DNA from: CAZRIP01 sp964600165
GTDB lineage: Bacteria > Elusimicrobiota > Elusimicrobia > UBA1565 > UBA9628
Assembly (NCBI GenBank): GCA_964600165.1
Contig: CAZRIP010000033.1
Location: forward strand, 1-29,781
DNA length: 29,781 nt
Direction of reading: 5' to 3'
Both the position numbers and the translations under genes were made by a program. This document shows positions 22,699 to 29,781 of the stretch, piece by piece (the first letter of the stretch is position 1; every line of letters begins with the position of its first letter). The notes under the pieces are model-generated. The model searched no databases. It saw only the letters and a list, made by a program, of their open reading frames with translations, and was not told where the DNA came from.

Positions 22699-25600
22699 CC
22701 TGCTCGCTCTTGCTCGCGCTGCTCGCCGGTCCGGCGCTCGCGTTCCAGTCGAACGCGGAGCACCAGCGCGACGCCAAGAGATTTCATCGCTACGGCGCGC
22801 CGCCCGCGGCGATCTCCGAGAACGCGCAGTCCAAGCTCGCCGTCACGAGCTTCAACGCCCGCCACGGCGGGCTCGGGCTCCAAGGGCTCGCGGCCGGGCG
22901 GCGGCCGGCGGGCGGGGCCGATCCGGCGCGCGCCGGCGCCGGATTTCTCGCCGAGATGCAAAAGGAGCTCGGCCTCGATCCCTCGACGCTGACGCTCGCC
23001 AATCGCTCCAACGGCAACGGGCTCCACCACCTGCTCTATCGCCAGACGTACAAGGGCTTGCCGGTCGAGTTCGCGAGCGTCAAGATCCATCTGGCCGACG
23101 ACGGCTCGGTGATCGGCTACGACTCGACCTATCAGGACCTCGCCGGCTTCGACGCCGCGCCGCGCGTCGCCTCGCCGCAGGCCGCGGCCGTCGTGCGCGC
23201 CGACGCCGGGCTCTCGGGCTCCTCTCTCGACTCGCGCGGCCGGCTCGTGATCCTGCCGGCCGACGGGGGAGACCCGGCTCGCCTCGCGTGGAAGTTCACG
23301 GCCAAGACGGGGACCGGCCTCTGGCGCTATTACGTCGACGCCAAGAGCGGGCAGCTCCTGTTCCGCTACGACGATCGGCGGCAATTCGCGTCGTGCGTGA
23401 CGTCGGGGACCGTCTCGGGCATGGTCTACGACATCGATCCGGCCAAGACGCCGGGGCCCGTCCTTCGCCCCATCAACAACGCCGCGGTCTACATCAAGGA
23501 CGGCACGACTTGGGCCGCCACGGGGGGAGATCCAGGCGGCGGCGTCCAATACCTCGGCCCGGCGGGGGCCTACTGCAGCGGCCAGAACGGCAAGATCTTC
23601 ACGCAGCTGCAGGGCCCCTACGTCAGCGTCTCGAGCTTCCGGGGCCCGAGCGCCCACTTCGACAACGGACAAGGCGTCTGGCTGACGCAGGCCACGCCGA
23701 TCTCGTCTCCGCATCCCTACGCCGGGGACTCGGTATACATCGCGACGATCAGCCTCGCTTCGATCACCGGCCCGCCCGGCTACGGCAACCCCGTCAAGTT
23801 CGCGCCTGTCTTCACGACGCTCCAGGTCGGCTCCATGGAGACCGGCACCTTCGGCGAGGCCGACGACATCGCGCAAGACGACCAAGTCGCCGTGCTCGAC
23901 TCGACCGGCCACGTGGTCGGGTCGTTCCTCGGCAATTACAGCGCGGCGCCCTATTCCCTGCCGCTGGTCGGCGCGGCCGTCCCCGGCCAGGTCATGCGCA
24001 TTCAGCTCAAGTCGACGCCCGGCGGAGGGGGCATCGGCTACGACGTGAGCCTCTCGAGCTATCTCGTCTTGAGCAATCCCTCGGTCAACGCCAACAACAA
24101 CGACGTCGTCTGGTTCCCGACGATGACGCCGACCGGGCTGCGCAGCGAGATCAGCCTGATGTACCACATCAACCGCATGCACGACTTCTTCATGGGCACC
24201 GTCGACAAGTCCAGCGCGTCGCTGCTCGGCTCCGTCGACGCGATCGCCTTCGCCGGCCCCGGCCTGACCAACGCCTTCTACGATCCCGATTTCAACAACA
24301 TCTGGTTCGGCGACATCTCCGGCGTGACGCCGGGCGACAGCTTCACCGACGACGCGACGGTGCCTCACCACGAGTACACGCACTTCATGGTCGCCCAGAT
24401 CTGGCCGATCGTGAACTTCGGCCAGGCCGGCGCGATCTCCGAGGCGAACGCGGACTATTGGTCGGCGAGCTCGCTCAACGACAGCTCCATCGGCGAGGGC
24501 GTCAACGGCGCGTTCGGCAACACCGGCGCGCTGCGCGAGCTGTCCTGCCCGGACAAGACGACCTGCCGCGTTCTCTCACAGAACTCCTGGCAAGGCGAGA
24601 TCCACTCGGACAGCATCTTCCTGAGCCAAGCGCTCTGGGACATCCGCAAGAACCGGATCGCCCTGCAAGGCGCGACGGCCGGTCCCGACATTTACACCGA
24701 CGCGCTCGGTTCCATCGACGGCGCCGGCCAGACGCTCCAATATACGGAGGGGCAGGCCTGCGCGGACGGCCTCGTCTTCCAGGCGCTGCTGTTTTTCCCC
24801 GAGAGCTTCCAGGAGTTCCTCAACGCGCTGCTCGCCGTCGACGCCGCGGGCACCGTTCACGCCTGCGGCGTCGGGGCGTGCGGCGGCGACCCGCACAGCT
24901 GCGTCCAGGCGACGATCAACGCCGCCTTCGCCGCGCACGGCTTGGCCCCGGTCGGCGGGACCAACGATCCCTACGACACCGTCACCTCCCACGACGACGG
25001 CTTTCAGACGGCCGTCGACATCAGCACGCTCGGCGCCGTCACCGCGACGATCTTCCCGGCCGCCGACGTCGACTTTTACACGTTCGGCGCCGGCCCCGGC
25101 CTCGTCTCGGCGACCCTCGACCTGCCCGCCTCGCAGTCGTTTCCCAGCGTCCAAGAAGCCTACATGATGACGCTCTACGACGCGGGCCACAATCAGCTCG
25201 CGCAGGCGGCTCCGCCCTTCGACGGCGGCAACAACACGACCGTCGACGGCGTCTGCCAGAACAACGACTGCACGACGTCGGTCAAGAGGGTCACTCTCAA
25301 CTACAACAACGCGACCGGCCAGCAGCTCTTCCTCGAGGTCTCCGGCGGCGGACCGACGACCAACGGCCCGTCTATCTCCGGAGTCAACTCGACGCTGCCT
25401 TATACTCTCAAGACCGCGTTCAGCCCCTCCGGCGCGCTGGAGAGCTCGGTCGTGTCCGCGAAGTTCGACGGAGACACGTTCGACTTCACGGTCCAGACCG
25501 CGACCTTCGTCGTGACCCAGCCTTATCACTTCGCCTACGCCCAGCTGCGCGACCACGACCTCGTTCCGCTTCAAAACACGCTCACCCACTTCCCCGCGCA

Positions 25601-26099
25601 GGCGGGGGATTTCCTCGTGATGCTGTCCTCCCAAAACGGGGGAGGCCAGATCACCGGACAGCTCCAACTGCAGAAGGGCTTCGCGGCCCGCTTCCCGTCC
25701 GTGGGCACGATCCACGTCGAGATCTTCGGCGTGGCCGAGCCTACGCCGCCGTATACGATCTTCTCCAGCACCGTTTCCCTCGGCGTCTCGCAGCCCCTCA
25801 ACTTGACGACCGACACCACCGCGGTCACGGCGTGGAATAACGTCTTCAACCCGCGCCTGGGTCAAAAGGCGACCGTCAAATGGGACATGCTGACCGCCGG
25901 GCACGTCCGGATCAGGCTCTTCACTCTCAACGGCACGTTCATCACCACGCTCGTAGACGACGACTACCCGCCGGGCAAGGGGGCCGTCGACTGGAACGGC
26001 CTGACTAAAGTCGGGACCCAGGTCGCCAGCGGCATCTATCTGCTGCGCGTCGAGGCCCCGGGCCTGAACACGACCAAGAAGATCGCCGTGGTCAAATGA
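22695..26099 (+). CDS. Secreted M36/M4-like metalloprotease with CUB-like insert, PPC-like domain and sorting-type C-terminus
   Basis: 1134 residues from ATG 22695. Signal peptide MTCSLLLALLAGPALA; FTP/PepSY-type propeptide about 95-230 (LLYRQTYKGLPVEFASVKIH); a small beta domain about 230-350 (TVSGMVYDIDP ... LQGPYVSVSSF); a CUB-like insert about 355-470 (ISSPHPYAGDSVY ... DDQVAVLDSTGHVVGSF); catalytic domain about 475-745. The zinc site is HEYTH (H559, E560, H563) with the third ligand E583 in ISEANADYW, exactly 20 residues after H563 as in thermolysin. EIHSDSIFLSQALWDIRKN matches the late M36 motif. A PPC-like domain follows (about 755-915). The last 90 residues (VFNPRLGQKATVKWDM ... VASGIYLLRVEA ... 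TKKIAVVK) resemble FlgD-Ig and type IX secretion C-terminal domains. ATGA overlaps join it to both neighbours. Confidence 0.88.
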   Translation: MTCSLLLALLAGPALAFQSNAEHQRDAKRFHRYGAPPAAISENAQSKLAVTSFNARHGGLGLQGLAAGRRPAGGADPARAGAGFLAEMQKELGLDPSTLTLANRSNGNGLHHLLYRQTYKGLPVEFASVKIHLADDGSVIGYDSTYQDLAGFDAAPRVASPQAAAVVRADAGLSGSSLDSRGRLVILPADGGDPARLAWKFTAKTGTGLWRYYVDAKSGQLLFRYDDRRQFASCVTSGTVSGMVYDIDPAKTPGPVLRPINNAAVYIKDGTTWAATGGDPGGGVQYLGPAGAYCSGQNGKIFTQLQGPYVSVSSFRGPSAHFDNGQGVWLTQATPISSPHPYAGDSVYIATISLASITGPPGYGNPVKFAPVFTTLQVGSMETGTFGEADDIAQDDQVAVLDSTGHVVGSFLGNYSAAPYSLPLVGAAVPGQVMRIQLKSTPGGGGIGYDVSLSSYLVLSNPSVNANNNDVVWFPTMTPTGLRSEISLMYHINRMHDFFMGTVDKSSASLLGSVDAIAFAGPGLTNAFYDPDFNNIWFGDISGVTPGDSFTDDATVPHHEYTHFMVAQIWPIVNFGQAGAISEANADYWSASSLNDSSIGEGVNGAFGNTGALRELSCPDKTTCRVLSQNSWQGEIHSDSIFLSQALWDIRKNRIALQGATAGPDIYTDALGSIDGAGQTLQYTEGQACADGLVFQALLFFPESFQEFLNALLAVDAAGTVHACGVGACGGDPHSCVQATINAAFAAHGLAPVGGTNDPYDTVTSHDDGFQTAVDISTLGAVTATIFPAADVDFYTFGAGPGLVSATLDLPASQSFPSVQEAYMMTLYDAGHNQLAQAAPPFDGGNNTTVDGVCQNNDCTTSVKRVTLNYNNATGQQLFLEVSGGGPTTNGPSISGVNSTLPYTLKTAFSPSGALESSVVSAKFDGDTFDFTVQTATFVVTQPYHFAYAQLRDHDLVPLQNTLTHFPAQAGDFLVMLSSQNGGGQITGQLQLQKGFAARFPSVGTIHVEIFGVAEPTPPYTIFSSTVSLGVSQPLNLTTDTTAVTAWNNVFNPRLGQKATVKWDMLTAGHVRIRLFTLNGTFITTLVDDDYPPGKGAVDWNGLTKVGTQVASGIYLLRVEAPGLNTTKKIAVVK

Positions 26100-27250
26100 A
26101 AGCACGCGCTCTCGCCTTCGCCGCCGCCTTCTGGCTCGCGCGCCCGTGCGACGCGGTCGAGAAAGCCGGAAGCACGGCCGCGCCCGTGCTCCAAGTCCCG
26201 ATGGGCAGCCGCGCGATCGGCATGGGCTCGGCCTTCACGGCCGTCGCCAGCGACGTCTCCGCGCTCTATTACAATCCGGCGGGCCTCAGCCGCCTCAACG
26301 CCCAAGAGGCCGCTTTCACTTATATCTCGGGGCTCAGCGACAACAACCTCCAGCAGATCGCCTACGGCGGGCCGCTGCCGTTCTCGGGGATCTCGGGCAA
26401 CGGCTACGCGTCGGCGGGCGGGAGCCTTCTCCTCGCCCAAGACGGCACCATCGAGGTCAACCGCACCAATCCCGACGGCTCTTTTCTCAGCACGCAAAAC
26501 CTTTCGGCCGGAAGCGATCTCGTGGCGACGGGCGGCTACGCGGAGCGCGTCGGAACGACGCCGCTCGACGTCAAGGAGACCTCCTACGGCATCAACCACT
26601 TCATCGGGATCACCGGAAAATTCGTCCGCTCGACGCTCGTGCAGCAGTATTCCGCTCACGCGTTCACGGCCGACGTCGGCTACCTCGTCAACTCCCCCGA
26701 GGCGGGTCTTTCGTTCGGCCTTTCCGCGCTCAACATAGGAGGGCAGCTCAAATACGCCGACGTCGGCGATCCCCTCCCGACCACGCTGCGCTCCGGGCTC
26801 GCCTACCAGGGCTCTCCCTCGGAGAGCCAAGTCGTCACGTTCGCCACCGACGCGGAGTACCTCGTCAACGAGCAGACCTGGCACGTCAACGCCGGCCTCG
26901 AATACTTCCTCGCGAAGACCTATGGGTTTAGGATCGGCTATCAGTTCATGCAGGACGCGATCGGCTTGACCGCGGGGTTCGGCTTTCGCTGGAGGTCGCG
27001 CGTGCTCATCGACTACGCGTGGGTCAACTCGGGAGCGCTCAGCGACTCGCACCGCTTCACGATCAGCTATCGCTTCGGCGGCGTGACGCCGGCCGTCCGC
27101 GGCAGGCCGCGGCGGCCCTACATTGAAGCCTTGCCCGAAAAAGAGCAGCGCGACATCGACGAGGAGACTCCTCCCGCCCCGCCCGCGCCGCGTCCGCGCC
27201 CCGCGTCCCGCGAGGAGCACCCCGGCGGCGTCTCCGGGTGGATTTACTGA
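26096..27250 (+). CDS. PorV/PorQ-like outer-membrane beta-barrel protein
   Basis: 384 residues. Signal peptide (MKARALAFAAAFWLARPCDA), then VPMGSRAIGMGSAFTAVASD and SALYYNPAGLSRL, the hallmark of PorV/PorQ proteins (FadL-like barrels). Alternating beta segments run to about residue 345 (GLEYFLAKTYGFRIGYQF, LIDYAWVNSGALSDSHRFTI, SYRF). A Pro/Arg-rich tail of about 40 residues (PPAPPAPRPRPAS) follows the barrel. In Bacteroidota PorV binds the C-terminal signal of type IX cargo; here the gene directly follows a cargo-like protease in an ATGA overlap. Whether it is a secretion component or an unrelated porin cannot be settled from sequence alone. Confidence 0.85.
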   Translation: MKARALAFAAAFWLARPCDAVEKAGSTAAPVLQVPMGSRAIGMGSAFTAVASDVSALYYNPAGLSRLNAQEAAFTYISGLSDNNLQQIAYGGPLPFSGISGNGYASAGGSLLLAQDGTIEVNRTNPDGSFLSTQNLSAGSDLVATGGYAERVGTTPLDVKETSYGINHFIGITGKFVRSTLVQQYSAHAFTADVGYLVNSPEAGLSFGLSALNIGGQLKYADVGDPLPTTLRSGLAYQGSPSESQVVTFATDAEYLVNEQTWHVNAGLEYFLAKTYGFRIGYQFMQDAIGLTAGFGFRWRSRVLIDYAWVNSGALSDSHRFTISYRFGGVTPAVRGRPRRPYIEALPEKEQRDIDEETPPAPPAPRPRPASREEHPGGVSGWIY

Positions 27251-27981
27251 GCGACCGGCAGCTCCTCGATAATCAGCTCGTCCCCGCCTCGCCGCAGCGA
27301 CAATCTCTCCCGGCCCAGCTCGACGACGATTCCTCGCTCCGAGACCTCCGCCGCCGGCAGGCGCCAAGCCTTGGGGATGAAGCGGCGAGGCTCGAAGAAC
27401 AGCAGGCTGCGCGTGGGCTCGCGCGCGCCCGTCGCCGCGTCGCGGTCGGAGAGATAGCCGACCCAAATGTCTCCCTGCGCCGCGGCCAGCCGGACGCCCT
27501 TTCGAAGCAAGCCGTCGATGAGCTCTCCCGTCGTCCAGCTCGCGACCGCGAGGCCGTCGGGGCGCTCGGCGATGACGCGGCTCTCGCGCACGGGCGCGCG
27601 CCGCCGCGGCCGCACGCGGAAAAGGTAGGAGGTGCGCTCGTCGAGCGAAAGCGGCAAGCCCGCTCGCAGCAGCGCGCGGGGCTCGGTCAGGGGCGCGAAT
27701 CGCGAGCGCCCCTCGCGCGAGAACACCGCGAAGAGCCGCTCGAAGCGCTCGTCGGCCGCGAGCCCCAATTCCCAGCGTTTTCCCTCGATCTCCAGCGCCT
27801 CGGCGCGATTGAGCGCGTCGAGGCTCTCGGCGAGGGCGATCCGCGCGAGCCGCCTGCCGCGCAGGCCCGGCGCCAGCGGCGCGGAGCGCAGGCGCTTGAC
27901 GTGGGAGGGGCCGGAATCCTGCGGCGCCAGCGGCGAGGCGACCGCCAGCGTCGCCCCAAGAAGCGCGCCCCAGACCCTCAT
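27244..27981 (-). CDS. Secreted hypothetical protein
   Basis: 245 residues. A signal peptide (MRVWGALLGATLAVASPLAP) is followed by a charged, Arg/Glu-rich soluble region with alternating beta-like segments; no family recognised. LDERTSYLFRVRPRRRAP and DGLAVASWTTGELIDGLLRK are the most orderly parts. It overlaps the convergent barrel gene by 7 nt and follows the amine oxidase gene on the same strand after 43 nt. TATGCT lies 6 nt before the ATG, so it probably has its own leaderless transcript. Function unknown. Confidence 0.7.
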   Translation of the reverse strand: MRVWGALLGATLAVASPLAPQDSGPSHVKRLRSAPLAPGLRGRRLARIALAESLDALNRAEALEIEGKRWELGLAADERFERLFAVFSREGRSRFAPLTEPRALLRAGLPLSLDERTSYLFRVRPRRRAPVRESRVIAERPDGLAVASWTTGELIDGLLRKGVRLAAAQGDIWVGYLSDRDAATGAREPTRSLLFFEPRRFIPKAWRLPAAEVSERGIVVELGRERLSLRRGGDELIIEELPVAQ

Positions 27982-27987
27982 GAAGTC

Positions 27988-27993
27988 AGCATA
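27988..27993 (-). promoter_or_regulatory. -10 box of a leaderless promoter for the secreted hypothetical gene
   Basis: TATGCT on the minus strand, GACTTC spacer of 6 nt, then ATG 27981. Confidence 0.45.
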
Positions 27994-28024
27994 CCATGAC
28001 CGCGCCGCGCGCGTCGACGGGAGT

Positions 28025-29317
28025 CTAACGCGCGGCCGCGACCGCCGGGAGGACTTCCCGGGCCGCGCGCCGGCCGCTGGCGATCGCCCCGGCGACCGTC
28101 GCGTTCTGCCCCTCGAAATCCGTCGCCTCGCCGGCGAAAAATAGAGTGTTGGCCTCGGGCTTGGCGAGCTCGGCGTGGGCGCCCGCCCCGCCCACGGCGG
28201 CGTAGCTGTACGCGCCGCGCGAGAACGGGTCGTCGAGCCAGTCGTGGAAATACCACGTCTCCAAGAGGTCAGTGACCTCCCCGAGAGGCAGCCCGCAGAG
28301 CCGCGCCAGCGCGCCGAGCGCGGCGTCCAGGACGGCGCGTTTGCCCTGGCGCGAGAGCGCCGCCGCGGCGGGACCTCCGGTCCAGCCGGTCAGCAGGGCG
28401 GCGCCGCGCGGGCGGGCCGTCCACCAGACCGCGAACGGCTGCTCCTCGCGGATCAAGAAAGCCGCGTCCTGGGGCCAGAACGCGCGCTGGAACTTCAGGC
28501 TCACGCGCAGCGCGGCGCCCATCTCGAGCTTCTCGGCCGCGGCGCGGTGCGCGGCGATGTCGGGCACGAAGCGGACGGTGCCGAGAAACCCCGGCCGGGC
28601 CTTCAAGACGCCGAGGGGCAGCGTAATGACCGCCGCAGGAGCCTCGAAGACGCGCGAGCGGCCCTCGGGGCCGCGCGTCACCGCCCGCGCGTGGCCCGGC
28701 CGCCAATGCAGCTCGGTGACGATCGTCTCGAGAAAGGCGCCGCGCGCCGTCCAGGGCCGCAGGAGGGCGGCGTAGCCTTCGTCGACGCGGCGGCTCGTCT
28801 CCAGCGCGCCGCCGGCTCTCTTGAACAAGGCCGCGAGCCCGAACTCCGACATCCGCGAGACGTCGGCGGCGTGGAATCCCTCGACGAACATCCGCGCCCG
28901 CCGCGCGGCCTCGCGCTCGCGCGCGCCGCGCGAGTGCTCCGAGAGGAACCGCTCCATGGACCGGTCGTGACCGCGCGAGCGCAGCCGGGAAAACAGGGAG
29001 TCCAGCGGCCGCCAATAATCGCGCTCGGGGATCCAAACGCCTCCTTCGCGGCGGTAGGCGGCCTCGGCAACGGGCGAGACCTTGAGGCCGAGCTTGGCCG
29101 CGAGATCAAGAACGGCCGGCGGGCGGCCGTGCACGAACTCCGCGCCGAGCTCGATCGTCAGGCCCGCGCGGCGGTCGCGCACCGTCTCCACGCGGCCGCC
29201 GAGGCGGTCGCGCGCCTCGAGCAGCGCGACGCGCAGGCCGGCGCGCGCGAGCTCGTCCGAGGCGGCGAGACCGGCGGCGCCTCCGCCGACGACTAAAACG
29301 TCGTGTTCCCAGCGCAT
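28025..29317 (-). CDS. FAD-dependent amine oxidase family protein
   Basis: 430 residues from ATG 29317. The N-terminal dinucleotide fold is DVLVVGGGAAGLAASDELAR (GGGAAG at 11-16, E35 for the ribose), then RDRLGGRVET and ELGAEFVHG (57-64), a motif of monoamine and polyamine oxidases. The C-terminal FAD block is LFFAGEATDFEGQNATVAGA. The family oxidises amines, polyamines or carotenoid-like substrates to imines with release of peroxide; the substrate here is open. I prefer 29317 over an in-frame start at 29371 since it gives the usual short lead into the FAD fold. GGGAG 4-5 nt upstream could be the ribosome-binding site, with TACAAT before it. Confidence 0.9.
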   Translation of the reverse strand: MRWEHDVLVVGGGAAGLAASDELARAGLRVALLEARDRLGGRVETVRDRRAGLTIELGAEFVHGRPPAVLDLAAKLGLKVSPVAEAAYRREGGVWIPERDYWRPLDSLFSRLRSRGHDRSMERFLSEHSRGAREREAARRARMFVEGFHAADVSRMSEFGLAALFKRAGGALETSRRVDEGYAALLRPWTARGAFLETIVTELHWRPGHARAVTRGPEGRSRVFEAPAAVITLPLGVLKARPGFLGTVRFVPDIAAHRAAAEKLEMGAALRVSLKFQRAFWPQDAAFLIREEQPFAVWWTARPRGAALLTGWTGGPAAAALSRQGKRAVLDAALGALARLCGLPLGEVTDLLETWYFHDWLDDPFSRGAYSYAAVGGAGAHAELAKPEANTLFFAGEATDFEGQNATVAGAIASGRRAAREVLPAVAAAR

Positions 29318-29326
29318 CCGGCTCCC

Positions 29327-29332
29327 ATTGTA
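29327..29332 (-). promoter_or_regulatory. Candidate -10 for the amine oxidase gene
   Basis: TACAAT on the minus strand, 9 nt from ATG 29317. If used, the transcript would have only a few bases before the start. Confidence 0.4.
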
Positions 29333-29382
29333 CGCCCGCCGGAGCGCGCGCGGAAGTAAAACGTTTTCCACGGTTTTATAGT

Positions 29383-29388
29383 TATAAT
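29383..29388 (+). promoter_or_regulatory. -10 box of a leaderless promoter for the ankyrin lipoprotein
   Basis: TATAAT, then TCAGCC (6 nt), then GTG 29395. A 10-bp palindrome AAAACGTTTT (29358-29367) and an inverted repeat CACGG (29369-29373) / CCGTG (29393-29397) flank it and may be regulator sites. Confidence 0.6.
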
Positions 29389-29394
29389 TCAGCC

Positions 29395-29781
29395 GTGATC
29401 CGGCTCATCCTCGCCGCGGCCGTCCTGTTCGCCGCCTGCGCCAAGCCGCCGGACGAGCGCCTGCGCGCGGCGGCGGCGCGCGGCGACACGGCCGCCGTCG
29501 TCGACGCCGTCATCCGCGGCAAGGTCCCGGTGGACGCGCGCGACGCCCAGGGCCGCACGGCGCTGATGCTCGCCGCCCGGGCGGGCAAGACGGAGATCGT
29601 CAAGGTGCTCTTGAAGGCGGGCGCAGACGTCGAGGCGAAAGACGTCCAAGGACGCACGGCGACCATGGAAGCCGCCGAGGGCGGCGAGGTCGAGGCGATC
29701 CTGACGCTCATCCGCGCGCGGGGGGACGTCAAGGATCGCGATCTCAAGGGGCTCACCGCGCTTCATCTGGCCGCGGCGGCG
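29395..29781 (+). CDS. Ankyrin-repeat lipoprotein, 3'-truncated by window edge
   Basis: 129 residues are visible, the frame being open to the window end. From GTG 29395 the protein begins with a lipoprotein signal peptide (MIRLILAAAVLFAAC, lipid-bearing Cys15), so it is membrane-anchored outside the cytoplasm. Ankyrin repeats follow: RLRAAAARGDTAAVVDAVI (cap), AQGRTALMLAARAGKTEIVK with VLLKAGADVEAKD, VQGRTATMEAAEGGEVEAIL, and LKGLTALHLAAAA at the edge. Ankyrin arrays bind proteins; partner unknown. It is divergent from the amine oxidase gene, sharing a 77-bp intergenic region. Confidence 0.88.
   Translation, partial: MIRLILAAAVLFAACAKPPDERLRAAAARGDTAAVVDAVIRGKVPVDARDAQGRTALMLAARAGKTEIVKVLLKAGADVEAKDVQGRTATMEAAEGGEVEAILTLIRARGDVKDRDLKGLTALHLAAAA

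Noticed and set aside
22293..24383. Long minus-strand open frame of 696 codons opposite the HEAT and protease genes
   Set aside because: Composition is Arg/Gly/Ala/Val-rich without motifs, typical of antisense frames in G+C-rich DNA; the opposite strand has clear domains.
21768..26099. A single 1443-codon plus-strand open frame joining the HEAT region and the protease
   Set aside because: The first 300 codons are an Arg-rich out-of-frame reading of the HEAT gene; the protease has a proper start with signal peptide at 22695.
1..29781. CRISPR array, insertion sequence, retron or prophage
   Set aside because: No regularly spaced repeats, transposase, reverse transcriptase, integrase or phage gene could be seen on either strand.

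Overview
The window is about 70% G+C, tightly packed and almost free of intergenic DNA. It looks like a Gram-negative genome of the Elusimicrobiota type. That assignment is inference from the gene mix: class III prepilin-like pseudopilins, many polytopic GT-C/TMTC-type membrane proteins with C-terminal TPRs, a PorV-like barrel, and a yebC-ruvC-ruvA-ruvB-queA-tgt cluster. No rRNA or marker phylogeny was available to confirm it.

Layout. Position 2-727 (+) is the 3' end of a GT39-like mannosyltransferase. It meets, tail to tail, a four-gene minus-strand operon (5189 to 724): two tandem pilins, a GT-C-like membrane protein, and a TMTC/TPR membrane protein. A divergent control region (5196-5342) leads to a plus-strand TMTC-like gene (5343-6761). 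That gene converges on a minus-strand block of 14 genes, 21388 down to 6737: TMTC/TPR, TMTC, yebC, ruvC, TMTC, TMTC/TPR, ruvA, ruvB, SpoIID/LytB, SAM methyltransferase, queA, CheY-like receiver, tgt, DUF2723. Nearly all its junctions are 4-nt NTGA overlaps or gaps of a few bases. tRNA-Arg(UCG) follows divergently at 21431-21502. Next is a plus-strand secretion operon: a HEAT-repeat exported protein, an M36-like secreted metalloprotease with a sorting-type C-terminal domain, and a PorV-like outer-membrane barrel. The right end holds a secreted hypothetical protein and an FAD amine-oxidase-like protein (both -), and the start of an ankyrin-repeat lipoprotein (+).

How the genes fit together. Nine integral-membrane proteins of GT-C-like families sit in 21 kb, mixed with tRNA-modification (QueA, Tgt) and recombination (RuvABC) genes. 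Two of them appear co-transcribed with pilins, which suggests surface or pilin O-glycosylation. The two GT-C genes inserted between ruvC and ruvA have lost conserved family motifs, and ruvA has a perfect TATAAT just upstream of its start.

Two structural signals go beyond normal annotation. First, a recurrent -10 hexamer lies 6-7 nt from the start codon of several genes (5343, 9953, 14580, 27981, 29395), predicting leaderless mRNAs. Second, two long inverted repeats sit in frame inside coding regions (11486-11527 and 5671-5710), the first matching an apparent extra segment in a methyltransferase, as if small palindromic elements had inserted into genes.
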